From Nostoc sp. S4 (GTDB taxonomy: Bacteria > Cyanobacteriota > Cyanobacteriia > Cyanobacteriales > Nostocaceae): DNA of 64,000 bases. The position numbers and the translations under genes are program-made. Positions 16,680-24,530 of this stretch are shown piece by piece. The stretch covers positions 1 through 64,000 of the forward strand of contig JAQYWR010000040.1 of the NCBI GenBank assembly GCA_029379225.1, read 5' to 3'. The stretch's first letter is position 1. Each line of letters starts with the position of its first letter. The notes under the pieces are model-generated. The model did no database searches, was not told the DNA's origin, and saw only the letters and a program-made list of their open reading frames with translations.

Positions 16680-18163
16680 CCCTACCGATTGGGTTAAATC
16701 GGATTAGTTGGAAACAATAATACCTCCCCTCCTCCTTAGTAAAAGTTAAGACTCCCCTACCGATTGGGTTAAATCGGATTAGTTGGAAACAGACGGAAAC
16801 GGGATGCACAACGATAAAGCCGACCCTACCGATTGGGTTAAATCGGATTAGTTGGAAACTACCCAACAAGACACCATCTTCAGTCTGGTATATTTCGCCC
16901 TACCGATTGGGTTAAATCGGATTAGTTGGAAACTCTCGAAGTTCGTACATTTCTTTAGCTGTACGAAAACCCTACCGATTGGGTTAAATCGGATTAGTTG
17001 GAAACCCCTCCTGTCCCAATGATCGCAGGCTCAAAATTTGGCCCTACCGATTGGGTTAAATCGGATTAGTTGGAAACAAATCTGAATCATCGTTTGAAAA
17101 CAGATCTGGATCAACCCTACCGATTGGGTTAAATCGGATTAGTTGGAAACAGTTTTTAAGCCTTTGTTTTACCGCCGGTTGCATGGGGTCCCTACCGATT
17201 GGGTTAAATCGGATTAGTTGGAAACGTAAAAGCTAGGACATGTGGGGTTGAAGTATTCCCTACCGATTGGGTTAAATCGGATTAGTTGGAAACAAAAACA
17301 AAGCTGCCGTATAATAGTCAGCAGCTTTTCCCTACCGATTGGGTTAAATCGGATTAGTTGGAAACATTTTGCCATGCTCAACGACTCGCTGTAAAAAACT
17401 TTCGACCCTACCGATTGGGTTAAATCGGATTAGTTGGAAACAATTCTGTGGGTGCTAGGAACGTCATAGTCCCTAGACCCTACCGATTGGGTTAAATCGG
17501 ATTAGTTGGAAACAGTTAATTAGTGTAACTTCACTAACCAGCATTAACCCTACCGATTGGGTTAAATCGGATTAGTTGGAAACACATAGATGCATGTACA
17601 AACGGCTTCACAATGGGCCCCTACCGATTGGGTTAAATCGGATTAGTTGGAAACGCTTTGCCGAGGGGCAAAGCTTGCGCCAACCCGGTAAGGCCCTACC
17701 GATTGGGTTAAATCGGATTAGTTGGAAACATCAATCTCTAAACTCTTCGCATGAATATTTTTCACTCCCTACCGATTGGGTTAAATCGGATTAGTTGGAA
17801 ACAAAACGGTCGCCATCGACGAAGCTACCTGATAAACCCTACCGATTGGGTTAAATCGGATTAGTTGGAAACTTTATTATCTGTTCTTCTGCTGCTAAAT
17901 GCCTTTCGACACCCTACCGATTGGGTTAAATCGGATTAGTTGGAAACGCTATTACAACGGGCAATCTTAATGCAGTTATGCAATACCCCTACCGATTGGG
18001 TTAAATCGGATTAGTTGGAAACAGTACGATTCTCCAAACAAGCTTTAGCTTTCTGTAGCCCTACCGATTGGGTTAAATCGGATTAGTTGGAAACTTCCGA
18101 AAAAAATTGCTCTCAAATCACTTCTAACCCTACCGATTGGGTTAAATCGGATTAGTTGGAAAC
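16680..18163 (+). CRISPR. CRISPR array 2: 21 repeats, 20 spacers
   Basis: The repeat is 36 bp, beginning CCCTACCGATTGGGTT and ending TTAGTTGGAAAC, with the same CCGATT/AATCGG stem as array 1 and 27 of 36 bases identical to it. Repeat starts are 16680, 16755, 16824, 16898, 16970, 17042, 17115, 17190, 17258, 17330, 17406, 17478, 17548, 17619, 17694, 17767, 17837, 17912, 17987, 18059 and 18128. I see no variation between repeats. Spacers are about 32-40 bp. It shares leader type and probably the same Cas1-Cas2 and Cas6 as array 1. Confidence 0.98.
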
Positions 18164-18171
18164 AATTAAAA

Positions 18172-18210
18172 ACCTCCTGTATTTATGACTAGGAACAGGA
18201 GGTAAATTTT
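18172..18210 (+). terminator. Hairpin terminator after CRISPR array 2
   Basis: 9-bp stem ACCTCCTGT / ACAGGAGGT with a 14-nt loop, followed by AAATTTT, starting 9 bp after the last repeat. Confidence 0.6.
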
Positions 18211-18260
18211 AATAACAATAAGATATTTAACCAAACAACGATTAGTAATTGTTCCCTTAT

Positions 18261-19394
18261 TTAAGGATTATTATTAACTTCTTCCTCTTTACCATAGCGA
18301 TATAGAATTAATTTTCCTTGAGAATAACGACAGCTAACCCGCACTCCTTGAGTGACGCGAAAGTGGTCAATATTTCCCATATTAGTATACTTGTCATACT
18401 GCAATCCCCCATGTTTTTTGAGAATAGTAGTATCACCTTCAGAATCTTCTAATAAATAGGAAACTTTAGCTAAAGTCTCTTGTAACTTTACTCTTTGTTG
18501 CTTTTCTTTTACCCTTTTGTAGTCAGCTTCAAAGGAATCTCGATACTCTAAATTGGAAAATTCAAGTAAATCTTCTGAAAGCAAATCATCTTTACATTGA
18601 TTCCAGATTAACTGTCCCCAAGTCGAAAGCGTCATTTGCTCGTCAACTTCTGCAAGCATAGCTTCGGGAATTCCAACTGTTTTACTTGCAGAAAGTCCAG
18701 CGCCAGCATCCAATAATGCTAGTTGACGTGCATAAGGTTTAATTAAAGAAACATCTACAGCTATAGGTAAGCGCGGGATAGTAATTAAATCAGATTTTTC
18801 ACCTTCAAATATATAAATTATTTCATCAGCATAAAACATGCCAATAGTATTGAGATAACCTTGTAAACTCTTGAAACTACCAACCAGATTAAAATAAATT
18901 TTATATTTATCCCGCTTCAATTGTGGTATCGTATCTTGTAACCAAACAATTAAGGCATCAATTCCCAAAGAAAAAGCTTCGGTACTAGCAGTAGAAAGCC
19001 CGCTAGGAGCAAAAGTACTAGTATTATTTAATCCTTGTTTTCTGAGAAAATCTTCAACAATTTTAGCAGTAGTTTTACCTTGGGCTGTATCAGTAGCGAC
19101 AAGAAAATGAATATCTTCTTTTCCCAGACTTAAATTATCTTGATAAATGCCATAAATTCCATTCAATTCTGCACTAGCACGACGAATCTGGAAAATTTTA
19201 GCACCTGAAAGTTGTTCGTCAGTTCTTTGTTTGAGGATTGCAATAATCTGCTTGACATCCTCTGGTGTTTTATCTTCATTCAGATTTGCTGTATCCCGCA
19301 AGCGCGAATACCAATCTTTTTCATCAGGATTGGCTCGATTAATTTGATTGGTGAGTAAGCTAGTACCAATGGTAGAAATAATAACTTTACGCAT
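18261..19394 (-). CDS. CARF-RelE fusion, type III CRISPR effector (Cami1-like)
   Basis: 377 aa. The N-terminal CARF domain opens with VIISTIGTSLLTNQ and has the second-strand HFLVATDTAQGK and a NLVGSFKSLQGYLNTIGM loop, as in the APE2256-type CRISPR-associated family. After a helical linker (about residues 220-300) the last 70 residues resemble a RelE toxin (LKKHGGLQYDKY, then HFRVTQGVRVSCRYSQGKLI and LYRYGKEEEV). CARF-RelE proteins such as Cami1 are activated by cyclic oligoadenylate and cleave mRNA at the ribosome. It lies on the minus strand between array 2 and the cmr operon. The alternative is a CARF protein with an unrelated C terminus. Confidence 0.7.
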   Translation of the reverse strand: MRKVIISTIGTSLLTNQINRANPDEKDWYSRLRDTANLNEDKTPEDVKQIIAILKQRTDEQLSGAKIFQIRRASAELNGIYGIYQDNLSLGKEDIHFLVATDTAQGKTTAKIVEDFLRKQGLNNTSTFAPSGLSTASTEAFSLGIDALIVWLQDTIPQLKRDKYKIYFNLVGSFKSLQGYLNTIGMFYADEIIYIFEGEKSDLITIPRLPIAVDVSLIKPYARQLALLDAGAGLSASKTVGIPEAMLAEVDEQMTLSTWGQLIWNQCKDDLLSEDLLEFSNLEYRDSFEADYKRVKEKQQRVKLQETLAKVSYLLEDSEGDTTILKKHGGLQYDKYTNMGNIDHFRVTQGVRVSCRYSQGKLILYRYGKEEEVNNNP

Positions 19395-19530
19395 GATGAT
19401 TTGGAAAAGAGGGTAAAGATAAGAAATATATTATCTTTAGTTGCGATCGCATCTTGTAATTTCTCTGGCAAAAGTCATCACCTTTCATATTGAGCGTTAG
19501 ATTTTTGACTTTTGCTAGAATTATCGGCAA

Positions 19531-19758
19531 TCAATCGTCATCAAAATCATCCTCCTCATCAAAATCATCATCCGAATCTAATTCTTCATCACTTATATCT
19601 GGTTCTGGACAGTCCACTTCTTCAACTTTATATGCACCCCAAAGAAAATTTTCGGTTGAGCGATCGCATTGCTCCTCGATCCGCTGTAAGCTTTCTTCAG
19701 TGGTAGATTCATAACTTGAATTAAAATTAAACCCGAAAGATGTATCGCTTGCCATCAT
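19531..19758 (-). CDS. Small acidic hypothetical protein
   Basis: 75 aa from the ATG at 19758, preceded by AGGGA. The last 20 residues are almost all Asp and Glu (EELDSDDDFDEEDDFDDD). No known domain. A highly acidic tail can mimic nucleic acid or bind basic partners; this is speculation. It sits between the CARF-RelE and PH-domain genes on the same strand. Confidence 0.55.
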   Translation of the reverse strand: MMASDTSFGFNFNSSYESTTEESLQRIEEQCDRSTENFLWGAYKVEEVDCPEPDISDEELDSDDDFDEEDDFDDD

Positions 19759-19795
19759 TTTTTCCCTTGCAAACAACAACTAAATACTTGATAGA

Positions 19796-20293
19796 TTAAT
19801 CTCGACGCATCACTCGTTTAGTATCTTTATCATCATTGAAGGCTTTTCTAATCTTTTCAGCAACTCCAAGAGCGTTAGGAATAGTTAATAGAAAAAGCTT
19901 GGGATGAGAATAATCGCTCGAAAATATCTGAATATCTCCTAATAAAAGCGGTTTCTTGCCTAAGCAGGTTCTACCCAAATCCAAAAATTGGTATAGAAAA
20001 CCTCTTTCTACCTTAATATCCAGCACTCGATACAGTTCAATGAAATTTACTTCCTTCCAAAAAACACCAGTTTTGATAATCAGCCTTTGAGTAGTTAAAA
20101 TATAATTGGTGGAGCGAATTTGGAGGAATTTCCAATATAAATAAGGCAAAGGTAAAATTGTCCAGCCAAAAAGAATTAACAGCAGATTCCAGAGAAATCT
20201 TTCAACAATAATTTTGAATAGAGAAGGATGAAAGCTTAAAATCCCTGACTCTGCTGCTGGCGAAATCATACTTCCTTTGTAAACGTTCTTCAT
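19796..20293 (-). CDS. Bacterial PH-like (bPH2, YdbS-type) membrane protein
   Basis: 165 aa. A hydrophobic hairpin (about residues 32-56, RFLWNLLLILFGWTILPLPYLYW) is followed by a pleckstrin-homology-like domain of the YdbS type (TTQRLIIKTGVFWKEVNFIELYRVLDIKVER). Function unknown. It lies 37 bp upstream of the small acidic gene and 85 bp after the end of the cmr operon on the same strand, so it may be transcribed with them. Confidence 0.7.
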   Translation of the reverse strand: MKNVYKGSMISPAAESGILSFHPSLFKIIVERFLWNLLLILFGWTILPLPYLYWKFLQIRSTNYILTTQRLIIKTGVFWKEVNFIELYRVLDIKVERGFLYQFLDLGRTCLGKKPLLLGDIQIFSSDYSHPKLFLLTIPNALGVAEKIRKAFNDDKDTKRVMRRD

Positions 20294-20378
20294 CGTCTCT
20301 ACTCCGCATTGCTTTTTTATGATTTATGATTGCAATTGGAGTATGACATAGCAGTGGAAAGCGAGGATTCCAAGGGAT

Positions 20379-22067
20379 TTAAGATGGCGATCGCGGCCAA
20401 AGTTTCTCAAAACCTTTTGGTCGATTTTGCTGTGAATTAAGAAACTGCACAAACTGTTTTGATTCAGGAGAATCATCGGGAAAAAGCGTCAGCAGTTCTA
20501 AATATCCTGGGGTAATTTTGGGAATAGGTTTGTTGGAATTTTTGGGATCTTTGACTAAGCGAACCAGGGGATACATGCGATGCCAGAGTCTACCGATTTG
20601 CCCCATTTGCCCAGTAATTGACGAACGGTAAATTGAACCTTCTGGCTGAAGTCGGGAAATTGCCTCTTGATAAGGGCCATGCAGCCAAAAGATAGCCTCA
20701 CTGTCTTCTCGTTCGCTGGCTTGTCGTCCCCACACTTGTACATTCTGGGGATGCCATGCTTCGCGCCAGGGGGCTTTTTGGGCAGGATTGGGAGTTATCC
20801 CTTGAAGCTGCATCCAGTCTTGGGCAGTTTGCCGGACTTTATCGATAAATTCGCCCACTTGCTCTAGTTTACGCACTTGTACATCTCGAATGAGCGATCG
20901 CTCTCCTAACCATTGCCAGTGACAACCAATTAGAGGCTTGTATCCTTCCTCATAGTATTCTTCATAAAATAGGCGATGATCTGCCCGTCGCCAAGATTTG
21001 CCAAAACCGCCTAAAACCATAGCGAACCGCGTTAAGTCCGCTACCAATTTTTTCAAAACATCCTCTTGTTGAGAATTAGCCAATTGACTAGCCAGCAACC
21101 AGACTAATTCTCCTTCCACATTGTAAGTAGGCTGGGCATAGGAACCTTTGCCAAAAGTGTCTATCTCTAGGCGAGAATCTCGAAAACTCATCCCCAGCAA
21201 TCCGATATTCCCCTTACCTTGGACGCTACCAAAGAGATTGTTGACAATCCTCTCTGCCATCTCTGCATTAGTCAGCCCGCCAAAAATCCGCAAAGCGTGA
21301 CCCCGCAAAGCCGCCCGGAAAACATTAGCGCGAAACTCTCCTGTACCATCAATTAGCTTGGCAGCTTGTCCCTGACCTTTGATGCGTCCCTGATAAATAA
21401 TATTACCAGTATGTTGCTGTGGTTGTCCGTAGCCAGCACAGACACGACAACCAATTCCTGTGGAAAGTGCTTTTTCCCAAATACTCCAGACTGTCTGCCA
21501 ATCAACATCTTGAGCGTTGCTAGAAATCCCAAATCTCAGTTCTGGTTTATACAGAGAAATCTGGATAAAAGCACCGGATTCTTTATTTCCATTCTTAACT
21601 TGCCAATTCTGCTGCGGATGTACAATGTCTACTAAATTTTCAGTCCAAGCCGTATCAGTAGGATAACCACCATGAAAGCGGAGGATACCGGGTTCCACTT
21701 CTCCACCAGATAAAGTTTTACCACAATAAAGTTCTGCTTGTTCTTTGGTGCAAGCGCGGCGAAAAATCCCCTTCATACTGCTACCTGGATAAAACGGCCA
21801 GCCCCTCGCGCCAATGACTGGGCGAATCACACCTTCATCCTGACCGCTATTAGTAATAAATCGCCAAGTTAAAGTATAAGTACGAGTTTGGACTTGAGAA
21901 CTAAGTTCAGGGAGATTTGGATAAGCCTTATCTACCCATTCATCAGCCCAACGTATAGCATCTTGCTCATCTGCACCAGGAACAAGCCTTTGGATTTGGC
22001 AACGTCCATTAATCTGCGCCCGAAACATCATCGGGACTTTCTTAGCAGCATCGGGAATTACAGTCAT
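20379..22067 (-). CDS. Long RAMP protein, Cmr6-like with a possible second (Cmr1-like) RAMP half
   Basis: 562 aa, about twice the usual Cmr6. The first half carries the Cmr6-type signature FYPGSSMKGIFRRAC (about residue 92) and a Gly-rich RVCAGYGQP loop. The second half has another RAMP-like pattern (GEFRANVFRAALRGHALRIF, later VLGGFGKSWRRADHRLFY), which may be a fused Cmr1-like unit, since no separate cmr1 gene is present. These subunits form the backbone end of the Cmr complex that holds crRNA and target RNA. It is the last gene of the cmr operon, 6 bp after cmr5. Confidence 0.75.
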   Translation of the reverse strand: MTVIPDAAKKVPMMFRAQINGRCQIQRLVPGADEQDAIRWADEWVDKAYPNLPELSSQVQTRTYTLTWRFITNSGQDEGVIRPVIGARGWPFYPGSSMKGIFRRACTKEQAELYCGKTLSGGEVEPGILRFHGGYPTDTAWTENLVDIVHPQQNWQVKNGNKESGAFIQISLYKPELRFGISSNAQDVDWQTVWSIWEKALSTGIGCRVCAGYGQPQQHTGNIIYQGRIKGQGQAAKLIDGTGEFRANVFRAALRGHALRIFGGLTNAEMAERIVNNLFGSVQGKGNIGLLGMSFRDSRLEIDTFGKGSYAQPTYNVEGELVWLLASQLANSQQEDVLKKLVADLTRFAMVLGGFGKSWRRADHRLFYEEYYEEGYKPLIGCHWQWLGERSLIRDVQVRKLEQVGEFIDKVRQTAQDWMQLQGITPNPAQKAPWREAWHPQNVQVWGRQASEREDSEAIFWLHGPYQEAISRLQPEGSIYRSSITGQMGQIGRLWHRMYPLVRLVKDPKNSNKPIPKITPGYLELLTLFPDDSPESKQFVQFLNSQQNRPKGFEKLWPRSPS

Positions 22068-22073
22068 TGCTCA

Positions 22074-22502
22074 TCACCCTTTATAACGTTGCGTCCACCA
22101 AACAATACAGTCACACAGTTGCGTCAGCACTGCTAACGCTACTCGTTGATCGGCTATGTCCAATTGCCAGAGTTTATCAGACATTTTTTGAATGTCGCTA
22201 GTGTTATTTACCTTGACAGAATCGTTAGGAATTTCGACTCCCGCCTCTGCCATAACTGCGACTAAAGCATCCCAGGTTTCTTTCCAATATTGAGACTTTT
22301 CGCGTTCTTTTCCCTCTAAACGCAGATGTTCTCCCCAAAAACGCTCCAGTCCGTAGGCAACAGCCATCCGCATTTTGTAGGATTGGTTGAGAGATTTTTC
22401 ATCTCGCTGTTTGGCAGCTAGTACCAATTTTTGAGCTTTCCTGTCTAATTCGTAAGATTTCCAACCCGTTTCTTTCTCTGGTTTGTCAGATTTACAAGTC
22501 AT
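22074..22502 (-). CDS. cmr5: Type III-B small subunit Cmr5
   Basis: 142 aa from the ATG at 22502, which overlaps the cmr4 stop codon (TAATG arrangement). All-helical small subunit that lines the target RNA in the Cmr complex (ELDRKAQKLVLAAKQ, MRMAVAYGLERFWGE, then a C-terminal helix ending WWTQRYKG). Position between cmr4 and the Cmr6-like gene is the usual one. Confidence 0.85.
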   Translation of the reverse strand: MTCKSDKPEKETGWKSYELDRKAQKLVLAAKQRDEKSLNQSYKMRMAVAYGLERFWGEHLRLEGKEREKSQYWKETWDALVAVMAEAGVEIPNDSVKVNNTSDIQKMSDKLWQLDIADQRVALAVLTQLCDCIVWWTQRYKG

Positions 22503-23344
22503 TATTGATATGCTCCTCCTAAAGTAACTTGACAACGACCGAAGCCAATCGACTCTAGTCCACCAAAATAAAGTTCATCAGCTGCATCATTACCAAAAGG
22601 TTTCCAACCTGTTTCTTTCAAGGCAATTGGGAAAATTAAAATACTTCCTTCCGGTAAAGCTTCGACGTTAAAAAATGCACCACCCTCTACTTTCTTTTCG
22701 TCATCCGCAAGTTTCACCCGGCTTTGACGGTAAAGTGCCATGTCGTGCAGCATGGCAATATCATTGTTATCCACTACAACTAAGTTGTCTGGATTCAAAT
22801 TAGATCCAGTCGGTATCCAACCTGAGAGGTCTTCTTCTTGCTTGATTTCGAGAAAGCCGAGGTTGAAAAACAAAACTTTACGGTTAGTGCCAACTTGACG
22901 ACCTTGCAAAGCTTTGGGTGCAGTGTAAGGTTTGGGCAAGGGTACAAGTTTTGACTTATTTTCCTCATCTTTGAGAGTTGGTTGTCCGGTAATCTGCTGA
23001 TAACGTTTGAGTAACCAGGGACAAGTCACCCAAACAATGGGTTGACCGGGACAGAAAACAGGCAGCCAGACTAAAGAAGCGTATTCAAACTTAACTAGTG
23101 CTTCGGTTGTGGTGTTTTCTGCGCCTGATATGGCTTCATGACCGTACCATGTTCTTTCCATGCCTGGTTCGTGCGATCGCATATCTGCCCGAAACCTACC
23201 CCGAATTGAACTACCAGGAATAATCCCAGTTTGAGTAAATTGGTCGCGGAAGATTAAATTCAAATTCCCGGTTTCCTCTCCTGCACTCGCACCAACGTGC
23301 AGGGGGGCTAAGGTTTCGATGATGCCGTAGGCTTTTTTATACAT
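22502..23344 (-). CDS. cmr4: Type III-B backbone RAMP Cmr4
   Basis: 280 aa from the ATG at 23344 (MYKKAYGIIETLAPLHVGA); longer in-frame readings extend into a spacer. Repeated backbone subunit and the likely target-RNA nuclease of the Cmr complex. It has the N-terminal LAPLHVGASAG strand and loop and the GIIPGSSIRGRFRADMR motif. It is coupled to cmr5 by a one-base stop/start overlap. Confidence 0.9.
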   Translation of the reverse strand: MYKKAYGIIETLAPLHVGASAGEETGNLNLIFRDQFTQTGIIPGSSIRGRFRADMRSHEPGMERTWYGHEAISGAENTTTEALVKFEYASLVWLPVFCPGQPIVWVTCPWLLKRYQQITGQPTLKDEENKSKLVPLPKPYTAPKALQGRQVGTNRKVLFFNLGFLEIKQEEDLSGWIPTGSNLNPDNLVVVDNNDIAMLHDMALYRQSRVKLADDEKKVEGGAFFNVEALPEGSILIFPIALKETGWKPFGNDAADELYFGGLESIGFGRCQVTLGGAYQ

Positions 23345-23405
23345 TATAGCTCCATGTATGTATTGAGAAATTTCACGCACAGACGCAGAGGCGCGCAAAG
23401 GAGGT

Positions 23406-24530
23406 TTAAGCGATCGCCTTTGACGGGGTGTAGCCCAATGCACTTGGTAAAGGTAATGCTAGTCCGCATCCCCAGCGTTTTAAAGAGGGGCCTTCTTTGG
23501 GAAACCATTGAACGTCCCAACTTTGCCAAGCTTTCAGGGGTGTTTTCATCATATAAACAGTTCCCGCTGGAATCGCATATCGTCCCCGCGAAAGTCTTTT
23601 GGTTTTTCCTTCACCGCCGAGTCGATAGCGGAAAGGATGAGGGCGTTCGGTGAGGAGAGTTTCTAAATAGCGATCGCAATCCCACACCGCAGGGTAACGA
23701 GTTGATAGGCGATTTGACCCCCAAATTGCTGGGGTAATTAAGGCGAAACTCTTGCCTACATCCTGTGTGAGAAGTTGTTGGAGATATTTTTCTAATGGCA
23801 GACATCGCACATCTACCATGTGTCCCTCACCCCCAAAGCGATACCAACCATCGCTAACTTTGTCATTGCAGAGATAAACTAAGCAGTAATCGGGGTCTAA
23901 TTGCACTCCGTTTTCTAAAAATAAGCTGCCTCGTTCGCTATCATCTGCCAGTTTTTCTATCTTGACGCGCCGTTCGTCTTCTCTCAGTTGGGGGTGTAAA
24001 TGTGGAATTGGTTCCCAAGGGGATTCTTTGACTTTTGGAGGATTATTCCAATCAATTGCTTGTAATTTTTTCCAATCTTCTATTGCTAACCAACTACCAC
24101 TTTCAAATTTCCCTGAAGGTGATTGCCCTGTCTGATTCTGCCATTTCTTCCCATTCCAACTTAACTGATATGTAATGTTTTCGGCTCCTTTATCAACTAA
24201 GCAATTAAAAGGTATGGGTACATAAAAGTTTTGTGGAGAATCACTTTTTGCCCAAAAAGGCCCAGCAAATTGTAAAGGTTCTATTTTGGCTTTGAGTTTT
24301 TGTTTGTCTGGTTCTTCTTGGGTATATGTGGCTGAAAATAAACCAGATAAGCTGGCTGTACTGGGGGGAAAACTTGTTCCGGAACGTCCTACTAAGTTTT
24401 CTGGTGATAAAAATCTACCAGCACTGCCATATAAAAAACCTAATGGTTCAATTACCACTAAATACTTAAAAAGTGATTCTGTGGTTGAATTACTGCTAGA
24501 ATTGACATCCGCTATTTCTACTACTGACAT
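23406..24530 (-). CDS. cmr3: Type III-B RAMP Cmr3
   Basis: 374 aa. Binds the crRNA 5' handle and contacts Cas10. Recognised by the opening LFKYLVVIEPLGFLYGSAGRF, the Gly-rich WYRFGGEGHMVDV block (about residue 227) and the C-terminal KRWGCGLALPLPSALG. Its start overlaps the cas10 3' end by 10 bp. A 61-bp spacer separates it from cmr4. Confidence 0.88.
   Translation of the reverse strand: MSVVEIADVNSSSNSTTESLFKYLVVIEPLGFLYGSAGRFLSPENLVGRSGTSFPPSTASLSGLFSATYTQEEPDKQKLKAKIEPLQFAGPFWAKSDSPQNFYVPIPFNCLVDKGAENITYQLSWNGKKWQNQTGQSPSGKFESGSWLAIEDWKKLQAIDWNNPPKVKESPWEPIPHLHPQLREDERRVKIEKLADDSERGSLFLENGVQLDPDYCLVYLCNDKVSDGWYRFGGEGHMVDVRCLPLEKYLQQLLTQDVGKSFALITPAIWGSNRLSTRYPAVWDCDRYLETLLTERPHPFRYRLGGEGKTKRLSRGRYAIPAGTVYMMKTPLKAWQSWDVQWFPKEGPSLKRWGCGLALPLPSALGYTPSKAIA

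Noticed and set aside
16669..17794. ORFs across CRISPR array 2 on both strands
   Set aside because: Translated repeats without gene signals.
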